Below, piece after piece: positions 16,572-25,857 of a stretch of DNA of 64,000 nt (positions are counted from its first letter, which is position 1; each line of letters opens with the position of its first letter). The position numbers were made by a program, and so were the translations under genes. The notes below the pieces were generated by a model. It was not told the origin of the DNA. It searched no databases and saw only the letters and a list, made by a program, of their open reading frames with translations. This DNA is from Xanthomonas sp. 10-10 (GTDB lineage Bacteria; Pseudomonadota; Gammaproteobacteria; Xanthomonadales; Xanthomonadaceae): assembly GCF_040182365.1 (NCBI RefSeq), contig NZ_CP144460.1, positions 4,154,001 through 4,218,000 on the forward strand. Direction: 5' to 3'.

Positions 16572-17744
16572 ATGTCCACTGCGACTGCACTGCCCGTCAC
16601 CCAGAGGCTGCGCCCGTTCAAGGCGCTGTCCGGCCCGCGCGAAGTCATCCGCCAATTCACCCCGAACTGGTTCGCTGCCACCATGGGCACCGGAATTTTC
16701 GCGCTGGCGCTCGGGCAACTGCCGTGGCGGGCTCCAGGCTTGGCTGCGGTCGGCGAGTGCCTGTGGATGTGCAACGCTGCGCTGTTTGCGGTCTTCGCGC
16801 TGTTGTATGCCACGCGCTGGGTGCGGTTCTTCGATGAAGCCAGGCGGATCCTGGGGCACGCTGGCGCCTCGATGTTCCTGGGCACCATCCCGATGGGCCT
16901 GGCGACCATCATCAACGGTCTGCTGCTGTACGGCGTGCCGCGTTGGGGCAGCGCCGTGCTGCCGCTGGCCGAGACCTTGTGGTGGGTGGACGTGGCGATG
17001 GCCTTGGCCTGCGGGGCGGGCGTGCCGTATCTGATGTTCACCCGGCAGCAGCACCGCATCGAGCAGATGACCGCCGTGTGGCTGCTGCCGGTAGTGGCGG
17101 CCGAAGTGGCGGCGGCCAGCGGCGGGTTGCTGGCTCCGCACCTTGCCGATGCGGGCACGCGGTTCGCGGTGCTGATCGCCAGCTACGCGTTGTGGGCGTA
17201 TTCGGTACCGGTGGCGATGAGCATCCTGGTCATCCTGCTGCTGCGCATGGCCCTGCATCAGTTGCCGCCGGCCAGCATGGCAGCATCGAGCTGGTTGTCG
17301 CTCGGCCCGATCGGCACCGGTGCGCTAGGCATGCTGGTGATGGGTGACGACGCCCCGGCGATCTTCGCGGCACACGGGCTGGCTGGGCTCGGGCAGATCG
17401 CCGCAGGCATCGGCACGATCGGCGGCCTGCTGTTCTGGGGCCTGGGCGCTTGGTGGCTGCTGCTGTCTGTGCTGATCACCGCACGCTATTTCCGTGCAGA
17501 GGTGCCATTCAATCTGGGCTGGTGGGGCTTTACCTTCCCGCTCGGTGTCTACGCGCTGGCCACCTTGAAGCTCGGCGCACGGCTGCAGCTGATGTTCTTC
17601 ACTGGTTTTGGCGTCGTCCTGGTCGTCGTGCTCGGTGTGGTCTGGGCACTCGTGGCGATCAGGACCCTGGCCGGCGCATATCGCGGCAACCTGTTCGTGT
17701 CGCCCTGCATCGCAGACCTGCAAAGCGAAACGACTGCGCGGTGA
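16572..17744 (+). CDS. TDT-family (SLAC1/TehA-like) membrane transporter
   Basis: 390 residues with ten hydrophobic helices. 'FTPNWFAATMGTGIFALAL' and 'LGWWGFTFPLGVYALATLKL' are signature stretches of the TehA/SLAC1/C4-dicarboxylate transporter fold; the phenylalanine in GTGIFAL-type and GFTFP helices lines the pore. Family members move anions (malate, sulfite, nitrate, tellurite-linked). I start at ATG 16572; GTG 16557 is an alternative and neither has a good RBS. Divergent from a LysR regulator. The substrate is unknown. Confidence 0.88.
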   Translation: MSTATALPVTQRLRPFKALSGPREVIRQFTPNWFAATMGTGIFALALGQLPWRAPGLAAVGECLWMCNAALFAVFALLYATRWVRFFDEARRILGHAGASMFLGTIPMGLATIINGLLLYGVPRWGSAVLPLAETLWWVDVAMALACGAGVPYLMFTRQQHRIEQMTAVWLLPVVAAEVAAASGGLLAPHLADAGTRFAVLIASYALWAYSVPVAMSILVILLLRMALHQLPPASMAASSWLSLGPIGTGALGMLVMGDDAPAIFAAHGLAGLGQIAAGIGTIGGLLFWGLGAWWLLLSVLITARYFRAEVPFNLGWWGFTFPLGVYALATLKLGARLQLMFFTGFGVVLVVVLGVVWALVAIRTLAGAYRGNLFVSPCIADLQSETTAR

Positions 17745-18046
17745 ACGGTGCAGCGGGAGTGCTGGATCGATCCGTTGCCATTGATTGGGTCATTGCAACA
17801 CCCGACCCGGCCGGCAACTGCACGATCGTGCATCGCACCGGTTCGGCGCCATGACGGCATCCCTAGCAGGCTCGGCCCACACCGGCGCAATCAGGTAACA
17901 GGCTGAACTGCATCCACGTCAGCGACGTTGCACTCTGTGGCAATGCCGACCTGCAGCCGCGCACGATGTGCCGGGCCTGGCGAACGACATCCGGCAGCTG
18001 CGCACAGTCATGCACGACCGCAAGCACTGCCTGACGCGTCACTTCC
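17745..18046. other. Intergenic spacer without recognised features
   Basis: About 300 bases between convergent genes (TDT transporter rightward, glycosyltransferase leftward). I see no gene, no T-tracted hairpin and no recognisable repeat. Confidence 0.5.
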
Positions 18047-19147
18047 TCAACGATCGACTACGACCGGCGCAATGCCGACAGCGTTTTGCGGCGCATGCTC
18101 CGGCAGCGATGCCAACACTGCGCTGCGGAAGCGCGCTGCAAATGCGGCATCGCTGGCCTGATAGAACGCACGCGCATTGGCCGACAGCGCGTCCAGCGCG
18201 GCCTGCGGCATGGCGAGCGCGGTGTCCACTGCCTGCGCGATTCCTGCTGCGTCGACGTAGTAGTAGGACGCCAGGCGCCGCTGGCGCACCTCGCCCGCCG
18301 GAATCAGCACGCCATGTGCCGGCGTAACCAGTTCGTTCATCGGCTCGCCATCGGTGGCCAAGGTAACCGCACCCACGCTCAGCGCTTCCATCAGGTAGTG
18401 CCCGAAGCCTTCGGCCTCGGAGGGACAGAGGTGGAAAAGGTGCGCGTTCTGCAGCCGGCGTAATTCCGCATCGTCGAGATAGCGCACGCGGTGATCGATA
18501 TTCGGCGCCATCACCGGCTTGCCGGCCGTCCGCGGGTTCTGCACCACCGTCAGCAGCGGCCACTCCGGATGCTGCTTCCAGGTCTCCAGCAGCACGCGCG
18601 TGCCCTTGGCGGTACTGCGCCCGGCCAGATGGAAAAAGGCACGCTGGCGCGGCACCTGCGCATCAAAGCGATCCGGGCTGGTAAAGCCGATGAAACGCGT
18701 GGTGCAACCCAGGCTCTGGAAAATCCGTTCGGCGTGGCGGGTCTTGCACAGCACTGCGTCGAATTTCGGCAGCAAGGGCAGCCATTTGGGCAGCAGCCAT
18801 TCCGGATTGGGCACCAACAGGTTGACCTGCCCCAGTGGCAGGCAGCGCGCATACACGCGTTCGGAAAAGATCTGCAGCGGCACCCGCCCGAACAGCGCGC
18901 GACTGGCCCACAGGCGCACCTCGCGCCCGGTATCCTGCAACCGCTGGCTGGTGAACCCCAGTTCCTGCACCGGCACGCCGCCAGCGCGCAGGGTCTGCGC
19001 CATCAGTACCATGTCGCGGGTCAGGCCCACGCCGTTGTCGCGGCTGATCACCCGCATCATCGGAAACGCCTTGCCATGCGCGCACTCGCCATCGGGATGG
19101 CGCAGTGTCGAAGCGATGGTGTCCTGCGTGATGTCCCGTCCCGTCAT
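18047..19147 (-). CDS. GT4-like glycosyltransferase
   Basis: 366 residues, GT-B fold. The C-terminal half carries the GT4 EX7E signature (SEAEGFGHYLMEALSVG) and 'FFHLAGRSTAKGTRVLLE', the donor-binding start of the domain. The N-terminal half is variable and presumably binds the acceptor. There is no signal peptide or membrane helix, so it acts in the cytoplasm on a sugar or surface-glycan acceptor. I chose ATG 19147 because AAGG lies five bases before it; 19270 would extend into the divergent control region. It stands alone, facing away from a two-component system. Confidence 0.85.
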   Translation of the reverse strand: MTGRDITQDTIASTLRHPDGECAHGKAFPMMRVISRDNGVGLTRDMVLMAQTLRAGGVPVQELGFTSQRLQDTGREVRLWASRALFGRVPLQIFSERVYARCLPLGQVNLLVPNPEWLLPKWLPLLPKFDAVLCKTRHAERIFQSLGCTTRFIGFTSPDRFDAQVPRQRAFFHLAGRSTAKGTRVLLETWKQHPEWPLLTVVQNPRTAGKPVMAPNIDHRVRYLDDAELRRLQNAHLFHLCPSEAEGFGHYLMEALSVGAVTLATDGEPMNELVTPAHGVLIPAGEVRQRRLASYYYVDAAGIAQAVDTALAMPQAALDALSANARAFYQASDAAFAARFRSAVLASLPEHAPQNAVGIAPVVVDR

Positions 19148-19284
19148 GTCGCCTTGCACATGTGCCAATAATTGACAAATTTGATCATTATGATGGGTGT
19201 TCCAGCCTTGCACCTGCGAGCACCATGTATCCGGTAGCCACCACCCTGCGCGGCCCGAACACCGCGCCACCGACGATGACCTCC
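19148..19284. promoter_or_regulatory. Divergent spacer between glycosyltransferase and response-regulator genes
   Basis: A short AT-rich island (AATTGACAAATTTGATCATT, about 19170-19189) stands out from GC-rich surroundings and contains TTGACA on the + strand. No -10 lies at 16-18 bases, so I only mark it as a probable control region. The response-regulator start is uncertain, with in-frame ATGs at 19225, 19276, 19285 and 19291. Confidence 0.4.
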
Positions 19285-20004
19285 ATGGATATGCAACAAC
19301 CCTGCGTTCTTGTGGTCGACGACGACCCGGACCTGCGCAAGCTCATCGGCGAATTTCTGAGCGCCCACGGTTACCAGGTTGACGTTGCCGAAAACGTGGC
19401 CGCCATGCGCACGCGCATGGCGCAGCGACGCCCGGACCTCATCGTACTCGACGTGATGATGCCGGGAGAAGATGGGCTGAGCGCCGCGCGTGCCCTGGCC
19501 AGCGAACGCGGTTCGCCGGCGGTCATCATGCTCAGTGCGCTGGGCAACGATACCGACCGCATCATCGGCCTGGAAGTGGGGGCCGACGACTACCTGGCCA
19601 AGCCCTGCAACCCGCGCGAACTGCTGGCGCGGGTGCGCGCCCTGCTGCGCCGCAGCCAGGCCAGTCACGAACAGGCCGATCAGCGCGGAAACGTCTACGA
19701 ATTCGCTGGCTGGCGACTGGACGTGGTGCGCCGCGACCTGCGCGACCCGACCGGCATCTTCATCAACCTCTCCGACGGCGAATTTGCATTGCTGCGCACC
19801 TTCGTCGAGCATCCGCAGCGGGTGCTCAGCCGCGACCAGCTGCTGGACTATGCGCGCGGCCGCGATACCGACGTCTACGACCGTGCCATCGACAGCCAGA
19901 TCAGCCGCCTGCGCCGCAAGATCAATGAACGCGTCCATACCGAGTTGATTCGCACCGTACGCAACGAGGGCTACATGCTGCTGCCGGGCGTTTCGCGTCT
20001 GTGA
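19285..20004 (+). CDS. OmpR-family response regulator
   Basis: 239 residues. Receiver domain (1-120): acidic pocket D12-D14, phospho-acceptor D56 in LIVLDVMMPG, T/S switch region 'ALGNDTD' and K106 in DYLAKP. The winged-helix effector domain (about 140-235) resembles OmpR (SDGEFALLRTFVEHPQRVLSRDQLLDYARG then ISRLRRKI). The stop overlaps the kinase GTG by four bases (20001-20004), so the pair is translationally coupled. The genes it controls are not evident here. Confidence 0.9.
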   Translation: MDMQQPCVLVVDDDPDLRKLIGEFLSAHGYQVDVAENVAAMRTRMAQRRPDLIVLDVMMPGEDGLSAARALASERGSPAVIMLSALGNDTDRIIGLEVGADDYLAKPCNPRELLARVRALLRRSQASHEQADQRGNVYEFAGWRLDVVRRDLRDPTGIFINLSDGEFALLRTFVEHPQRVLSRDQLLDYARGRDTDVYDRAIDSQISRLRRKINERVHTELIRTVRNEGYMLLPGVSRL

Positions 20005-21485
20005 GCAAACCGGCACGTCGCGGGCTGTCGATCTTTGCCCGCACGTTCGTCCTGCTGGCGGTGGCCCTGCTCACCGCCCAGGTCATCGGCATCGCCCTGC
20101 TGGTGATGCGCACCCCTGTCTACGAGCCGCCCGTGCACCCGCCGGAGGTGGTGGCGCTGCTGTCCACGCGCATGCCCGCCGGCACCCAGACCCTGAAGGT
20201 GCACGACGGCGCGCAGCCGCCGTCCGCACCGCCCGGCCAGGTCCGCGACGCCTTCGCCGAGATGCTGCTGGCGCACTGGCTGGACGTGGACACGCAGCGC
20301 GTGCGCTTCTATCGCAGTGCCGACGACCGCGAAAGCCCGCAACTGGCCGGCGACCGGCCGCGGCATCTGCCCGGCCAGCTGCATGCCACCGATGCTGCAG
20401 GCAGCGACAGCCGGCAACGTCCGTCACCCGAATGGGCGTCCGGCCGCAGAGCCGGCGACCCGCCGTTCGGCAACGGGCTACGCCCGGACCAGGCGCCCGA
20501 AGACTGGGAAAGCGAACGCCTGACCCCCGGGGTACCGTTGCTGGATGGCTTCACCGCCGCACTGCAGCAACCCGACGGCCGCTGGCGCACGGTGGAATCG
20601 CCGCGGCGGCGGCTGTCGGCCGAATTCAAGACCCATATCGTGCTGCTGTTCCTGGCCGGCCTGCTCGCCAACGTGCCGCTGGCCTGGTGGTTCTCACGGG
20701 CCTTGTCGGCACCGATCAAGCGTTTTGCCGAAGCCGCCGACCGGCTGGGCCGCAATCCTCACGCCGCCGCGCTGCAACGCAGCGGTCCGCCGGAAATCGT
20801 CCGCGCCGCCGATTCGTTCAATGCGATGCAGGCGCGCCTGAACCGGCTGATCAATGAGCGCACCCACATGGTGGCGGCGATCGCACACGACCTGCGCACA
20901 CCGCTGGCGCGGCTGTCGTTTCGACTGGACGACCTGCAACCGCCGCTACGCGACAAGGCGCTGGCCGATATCGACGAGATGAAGGCGATGATTTCCGCGG
21001 CGCTGGATTTCATCCAGAACGATCGCCATCGCGGCGAACGCGCGCCGCTGGACCTGCGCCTGCTGGTGGAGAGCGTGGTCGACAACGCCACCGATATCGG
21101 CGCCGACGCCGCGCTGCTGCCCGGCCCGACCATCACCCTGGATGGCGACCCGCTGGCATTGCGCCGCGCCGTGATGAACCTGCTCGAAAACGCCTTGAAA
21201 TACGGCAAGTGCGCGCGCCTGCAGCTCACCCGCGATGGCGAGGATGGCGTGCTGTGGATCGACGACGACGGCCCCGGCATCGACCCTACCCAGCGCGAAC
21301 AACTGCTGCTGCCGTTCGTGCGTGGCGAGTCCTCGCGCAACCGTGGCACCGGCGGCATCGGCCTGGGCTTGTCGGTGGCGCACAGCATCGTGCTGGCGCA
21401 CGGCGGCGACCTGCGCCTGGACAATCGCGCCCATGGCGGGCTGCGCGTGACCGTGCGCCTGCCCTGCATGCCGGAGCGGCGCTGA
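20001..21485 (+). CDS. EnvZ-like sensor histidine kinase
   Basis: 494 residues, GTG start overlapping the regulator stop. Two transmembrane helices (about 13-36 and 212-231) enclose a periplasmic region of about 175 residues; its second half (about 105-175) is Asp/Pro/Arg-rich and probably disordered. HAMP follows (about 231-285), then the phospho-acceptor H296 in AIAHDLRTPLARL, and ATPase boxes N (LLENALKYG), G1 (DDDGPGID) and G2 (GTGGIGLGLS). The architecture and partner match EnvZ/OmpR. The signal is unknown. Confidence 0.92.
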   Translation: MSKPARRGLSIFARTFVLLAVALLTAQVIGIALLVMRTPVYEPPVHPPEVVALLSTRMPAGTQTLKVHDGAQPPSAPPGQVRDAFAEMLLAHWLDVDTQRVRFYRSADDRESPQLAGDRPRHLPGQLHATDAAGSDSRQRPSPEWASGRRAGDPPFGNGLRPDQAPEDWESERLTPGVPLLDGFTAALQQPDGRWRTVESPRRRLSAEFKTHIVLLFLAGLLANVPLAWWFSRALSAPIKRFAEAADRLGRNPHAAALQRSGPPEIVRAADSFNAMQARLNRLINERTHMVAAIAHDLRTPLARLSFRLDDLQPPLRDKALADIDEMKAMISAALDFIQNDRHRGERAPLDLRLLVESVVDNATDIGADAALLPGPTITLDGDPLALRRAVMNLLENALKYGKCARLQLTRDGEDGVLWIDDDGPGIDPTQREQLLLPFVRGESSRNRGTGGIGLGLSVAHSIVLAHGGDLRLDNRAHGGLRVTVRLPCMPERR

Positions 21486-21769
21486 CGGCAGACCGCAGCC
21501 GGCCGCGACACCGGATCCGGGGCGCAGGGCCCACGGCAGCATCGTCGCAGGTGTCACGGCACACCATCGCGGCACCTAGCCATCGCGCTGATCCAGCGCC
21601 GGCAACGCGCTCACCGGCCAATATCGCCGAGCATGCCGGCGACCGCGCACATTAAGCGCCAGGGTGGAAGCCGCGCACACACAAGGCCCTACACCGACGG
21701 CGCATCGCCCACACAGGCAGGCACGGCTGAGCGCGCCGCATCGCGGCGCGCTCAGCCAGACAGCATTGC
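21486..21769. other. Spacer between convergent kinase and gshA genes
   Basis: 284 bases. A short inverted repeat CTGAGCGCGCCGC/GCGGCGCGCTCAG (about 21727-21754) could form a stem near the gshA 3' end, but there is no clear T-tract. No gene is supported. Confidence 0.45.
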
Positions 21770-23134
21770 TCAGTACGCAAACTCGCGGAACACGCGGTCG
21801 ATATCGCCGTTCCATGCGCCGTGATACAGCGCGAGCTTGCGCTCGGCGGCGGTGACGCCGCTCTCGGCGATCTCGGCGATCACATCGACAAAGCCGGTTT
21901 CGTCCTGACCATCGCCATTCAGCCGTGCGCGCCGGCGCAGGCCTTCGCGGGCGATGTTGACCGCTTCCACCGCCAGGTCGCGCACGGTGCCGTTGCGGAA
22001 CGGCAAGCCCAGCGCATGCTTGGGCACGCCGTCGCGCAAGGCGTGGCGTTCGGTCGGGCTGAAATCCTTGACCAGGTCCCAGGCCGCATCGAGCGCGGTC
22101 TGGTCGTACAGCAGCCCGACCCAGAATGCCGACAACGCGCACAGGCGATTCCACGGGCCGGCATCGGCGCCGCGCATTTCCAGATATTTCTTCAAACGCA
22201 CTTCCGGGAATGCGGTGGTCATGTGGTCCGACCAGTCGCGCAAGGTAGGCAGCGCACCCGGCAACGCCGGCAGCCTGCCTTGCATGAAATCGCGGAAGCT
22301 CTGCCCGCTGGCATCGACATAGACGCCGTTGCGATACGAGAAATACATCGGCACATCGAGCAGGTAATCGACGTAGCGCTCGTAGCCGAAGCCATCTTCG
22401 AACACGAAATCCAGCATGCCGGTGCGGTCGGCGTCGGTGTCGGTCCAGATGTGCGAGCGGTAGCTCAGGTAGCCGTTGGGCTTGCCCTCGGTGAACGGCG
22501 AATCGGCAAACAGGGCGGTGGCGATCGGCTGCAGTGCCAGCGACACGCGGAACTTCTGCACCATGTCCGATTCGGTGGCGTAATCAAGATTGACCTGCAC
22601 CGTGCAGGTGCGCGTCATCATGTCCAGGCCGAGCGAGCCGACCTTGGGCATGTAGTTCTTCATGATCTGGTAGCGGCCCTTGGGCATCCACGGCATCTGG
22701 TCGCGGCGCCACTTCGGCTGGAAGCCCATGCCCAGGAATCCCAGCTGCAACTCGCCGGCCACCTGGGCCACTTCGTCCAGATGGGTGCCGGTTTCCACAC
22801 AGGTGTGATGCAGGGTTTCCACCGCAGCGCCGGACAGTTCCAGCTGGCCGGCCGGCTCCAGCGTCACCGAGGCGCCGTCGCGCAGCAGCGCGATGGTGTG
22901 GCCGTTTTCCTGCACCGGCTCCCAGCCGAAGCGGGTCAAGCCGGTCAGCAACGCCTGGATGCCGCGCTCACCTTCGAAGGTGGGCGCGCGCAGGTCGTCG
23001 AGCTGGAAACCGAACTTTTCGTGCTCGGTCCCGATCCGCCAGTCTGCGCTGGGCTTCTCGCCGGAGGCGAGGACCTGCACCAGTTCCGCGCGTTCGGTGA
23101 TCGGCGTTTCGGCAACGTGGCTGGGACTCGACAA
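21770..23134 (-). CDS. gshA: Glutamate-cysteine ligase, plant/proteobacterial type
   Basis: About 454 residues; first step of glutathione synthesis (ATP + L-Glu + L-Cys). The sequence '[12 protein letters not shown]', '[17 protein letters not shown]' and '[23 protein letters not shown]' are marks of the plant-type GCL family (about 450 residues), unrelated in sequence to E. coli GshA. The start is unclear: no ATG lies near the expected N-terminus. TTG at 23134 ([12 protein letters not shown]) is the best fit; ATG 23203 adds 23 residues with no homology. It supplies glutathione on which the formaldehyde operon at 12-15 kb depends. Confidence 0.93.
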   Translation of the reverse strand: MSSPSHVAETPITERAELVQVLASGEKPSADWRIGTEHEKFGFQLDDLRAPTFEGERGIQALLTGLTRFGWEPVQENGHTIALLRDGASVTLEPAGQLELSGAAVETLHHTCVETGTHLDEVAQVAGELQLGFLGMGFQPKWRRDQMPWMPKGRYQIMKNYMPKVGSLGLDMMTRTCTVQVNLDYATESDMVQKFRVSLALQPIATALFADSPFTEGKPNGYLSYRSHIWTDTDADRTGMLDFVFEDGFGYERYVDYLLDVPMYFSYRNGVYVDASGQSFRDFMQGRLPALPGALPTLRDWSDHMTTAFPEVRLKKYLEMRGADAGPWNRLCALSAFWVGLLYDQTALDAAWDLVKDFSPTERHALRDGVPKHALGLPFRNGTVRDLAVEAVNIAREGLRRRARLNGDGQDETGFVDVIAEIAESGVTAAERKLALYHGAWNGDIDRVFREFAY

Positions 23135-23349
23135 GGGCAGGCTCGCAAACGTGAAGGGGTGGGACGATGTGGGGATACTCCCCAGCCACCGCAAGGCCCG
23201 CACTATAACCGTAGGTCATGGAAGAATCGCGGTCATCGGCCAGGTCTGAGATTTCCATCCATGGGCACTACGCGGCCCGATGCGATGCAAGACGGTCACA
23301 CCGCTGGCGATGGCTTGGCATACGCTCCTGGTAGCCAATGGAGCCAGAC

Positions 23350-24045
23350 ATGCCTGCGCAACCCACCGAAACCCATCGCAGCGACCGCAGCGGTTGGCTG
23401 CGTGCAGCCGTGCTCGGTGCCAACGACGGCATCGTCTCGGTCGCCGGGCTGGTGGTCGGGGTGGCCAGCGCAGGCGCTTCCGCCTCGGTGGTCCTCGCGA
23501 CCGGCGTTGCCGGAACCGTGGCCGGCGCGATGTCGATGGCGGCGGGCGAGTATGTCTCGGTGCAGTCGCAGGTCGACACAGAACATGCGGACCTGGAGAC
23601 CGAGCGCCGCGAACTGAAGGACTTTCCCGAAAGCGAACTGGACGAGCTGGCTGCCATTTATTGCCGGCGCGGCCTCGACCCCACGCTGGCACGCCGTGTC
23701 GCAGAACAGCTCACCGCTCACGACGCCCTGCAAGCCCACGCACGCGACGAGCTGGGCATCACTGAAACAGCGCGCGCCCGCCCGCTGCAGGCCGCAGCAA
23801 CGTCGGCGGCAGCATTCATTGCCGGCGCGGTCCTGCCGGTGGTTGCCGCCCTGCTTGCACCGGCCGGCGGGCAGATCTGGGCGACGGGCGCAGCGACGCT
23901 GGCCGGACTGACAGTCACCGGCGCACTGGCGGCGCGCGCCGGTGGCGCCAGACTGTGGCGCGGCGCGCTACGGGTGGTGTTCTGGGGTGCGGCCGCCATG
24001 CTTGCCACCGGTCTGGTCGGCAGCTTGTTCGGCGTGCAGGTCTAG
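23350..24045 (+). CDS. VIT1/CCC1-family metal transporter
   Basis: 231 residues with five helices. 'LGANDGIVSVAGLVVGVASAGAS' is the first helix signature of the VIT1/CCC1 family (Fe2+/Mn2+ transport), followed by 'VAGAMSMAAGEYVSVQSQ'. A cytoplasmic acidic loop (about residues 78-140, ERRELKDFPESELDELAA..) corresponds to the metal-binding hydrophilic domain. I chose ATG 23350 because GGAG lies six bases upstream; ATG 23338 is in frame too. Inner membrane; likely exports or sequesters iron or manganese. Monocistronic. Confidence 0.9.
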   Translation: MPAQPTETHRSDRSGWLRAAVLGANDGIVSVAGLVVGVASAGASASVVLATGVAGTVAGAMSMAAGEYVSVQSQVDTEHADLETERRELKDFPESELDELAAIYCRRGLDPTLARRVAEQLTAHDALQAHARDELGITETARARPLQAAATSAAAFIAGAVLPVVAALLAPAGGQIWATGAATLAGLTVTGALAARAGGARLWRGALRVVFWGAAAMLATGLVGSLFGVQV

Positions 24046-24197
24046 CGTGATGGGCCGTGGGGTGAGTCCGCGGCGGCCGGCACCTCGACGGCGCCCGGCA
24101 AGTGGACCGATCGTCGCGCCGCACCAGGATCTGCCCCGAACCCCCAGCCTGCGCCGGGCAGCGCTGACCGCGACCGCCCGATGCAGACCGGCCTCGA

Positions 24198-24821
24198 TCA
24201 CGCCTGCGCGGACGGCTCCGTCTCCAGACCCAGCCAGCCGCCGACGATGCCGCGCAGTTCGTCCACGCCCTGGCGCGATTCGCCGGAGTAGGTCTGCACG
24301 GTCACGCTGTCGCCGAAGCGCGAGGTCACTTCCTTCTTGACCTTCTGCAGGGTCTGCATCTGCTGGCCACGGCCGAGCTTGTCGGCCTTGGTCAGCAAGC
24401 CATGCGCAGGCAGGCCGCGTTCGGCGGCATAGCCAAGCATCTGCAGGTCGTAATCCTTGAGCGGATGGCGGATGTCCATCACCACCACCAGGCCGCGCAA
24501 GGCCTCGCGGGTGCGGAAATAGCGGTCGATGAAGGCCTGCCAGTGCGCCTGCAGGTCCTGCGGCACCTTGGCGTAGCCGTAACCGGGCAGATCCACCAGA
24601 TAGCGCTCGGGCTGGATCTGGAAGAACACCAGCTGCTGGGTGCGGCCAGGGGTCTTGGACACGCGGGCAAGCGAATTCTGGCGGGTCAGCGCATTGAGCG
24701 CGCTGGATTTTCCGGCGTTGGAGCGGCCGGCGAAGGCCACCTCGTAGCCGCCATCGTCGGGCAATTGCCGGGCGTTATGGGCGGACAGGTGGTAGCGGGC
24801 TTGTTCGATAAGGAGCGACAT
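24198..24821 (-). CDS. engB: Ribosome-biogenesis GTPase EngB (YsxC/YihA)
   Basis: 207 residues, a Ras-like GTPase required for 50S assembly. G1 GRSNAGKSS (about residues 32-40), G3 DLPGYG, G4 TKAD and the C-terminal 'QTYSGESRQGVDEL' G5 region are intact. Start at 24821 follows AGCGGG; longer frames to 24929 add non-homologous sequence. It is divergent from cytochrome c4, an arrangement also seen in other gammaproteobacteria. Confidence 0.95.
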   Translation of the reverse strand: MSLLIEQARYHLSAHNARQLPDDGGYEVAFAGRSNAGKSSALNALTRQNSLARVSKTPGRTQQLVFFQIQPERYLVDLPGYGYAKVPQDLQAHWQAFIDRYFRTREALRGLVVVMDIRHPLKDYDLQMLGYAAERGLPAHGLLTKADKLGRGQQMQTLQKVKKEVTSRFGDSVTVQTYSGESRQGVDELRGIVGGWLGLETEPSAQA

Positions 24822-24964
24822 CCCGCTAGGATCGCACGTTCGGGGCCGAGGGTTTTGCTGCACTGTTCGTTGACCCTGGCGCAAAGGCGTGTCGATAATC
24901 GAAGCACGCCTGCCACTGCCAGCACCCAACGCGCGCGGGCCGGGTCCATACGGAGCTTTAGCTG

Positions 24965-25762
24965 ATGCGCCATGCTCGTGTGCTAGTCCTCGCCGCCCTC
25001 GCCGTGCCGGTCGTTGCCGCCGTGGCGTTTGCGCAGTCGGCGGTCACGCCGATCCCCGATCCACCGCCCGTGCGGGTTGCGCCGCTGGAGGTGGATCTGG
25101 CCAAGACCACCTGGGGCGATGCCAAGGCCGGGCAGGCCAAGGCGGCCGCCTGCGCGGCCTGCCACGGCCCGGACGGCAATCCGGCGGTGGCCATGTACCC
25201 GCGCATCGCCGGGCAAACCGAGCGCTACGTTGCGCATCAGGTGGCCTTGATCGCCAGCGGCGAGCGCAATACCGGGATGTCGGCGGTGATGGTGCCTTTC
25301 GTCAAGGACCTCACTGCGCAGGACATGCGCGATCTGGGCGCCTACTTCGCTACCCAGAAGGCGTCCGCCGGGGTCGCCGACGATGCCGTGATCGCCGAAG
25401 GCCCATATCAAGGCATGAAGTTCTACGAGGTCGGCGAAAAGCTCTACCGCGGGGGCGACATCGCACGTGGCGTGCCGGCCTGCATGGCGTGCCACGGCCC
25501 GTCCGGTGGCGGCAATCCCGGACCGGCATATCCGCGCCTGGGCGGCCAGCATGCCGACTACGTAGCGCGGCGCCTGAAGGAATACCAGGCCGGCACCACC
25601 CAGGAGCGCAATCCGGCGCTGTTCAATATCATGGCGCAGGTGGCACGCCCGCTGAGCGAGCAGGAGATCCAGGCGCTGTCCAGCTATCTGCAAGGTCTGC
25701 ACGACCGTGCCGACGATGCCGCCGCTGCACAGACGCCTGTCGGGACACCGGCGCGCTCATGA
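24965..25762 (+). CDS. Cytochrome c4 (di-haem)
   Basis: 265 residues with a Sec signal peptide (residues 1-23, AVAFAQ) and two class I cytochrome c domains. Haem motifs are CAACH and CMACH; axial Met are expected in 'SAVMVPFVKDLT' and 'FNIMAQVARPL'. Cytochrome c4 carries electrons from the bc1 complex to terminal oxidases in the periplasm, often membrane-associated. GGAG lies upstream of ATG 24965. It is followed by two thiol-oxidase genes on the same strand, fitting redox work in the envelope. Confidence 0.93.
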   Translation: MRHARVLVLAALAVPVVAAVAFAQSAVTPIPDPPPVRVAPLEVDLAKTTWGDAKAGQAKAAACAACHGPDGNPAVAMYPRIAGQTERYVAHQVALIASGERNTGMSAVMVPFVKDLTAQDMRDLGAYFATQKASAGVADDAVIAEGPYQGMKFYEVGEKLYRGGDIARGVPACMACHGPSGGGNPGPAYPRLGGQHADYVARRLKEYQAGTTQERNPALFNIMAQVARPLSEQEIQALSSYLQGLHDRADDAAAAQTPVGTPARS

Positions 25763-25857
25763 GCTGAGGTGCCCACCTGCCACACCGCGTCACGACGCCG
25801 GTCCCGCGACCGGCGTCGTCGTTTCCCGCCTCCTCTCTCATCCCCCACGGAGCCTGC

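Noticed and set aside
19171-19200. TTGACA in the divergent spacer before the response regulator as a full promoter
   Set aside because: No acceptable -10 at 16-18 bases on the + strand; only the AT-rich island is worth noting.
21821-23617. A 598-codon + strand frame across gshA
   Set aside because: Antisense to gshA with no protein features; ends by running into the VIT1-like gene in another phase.
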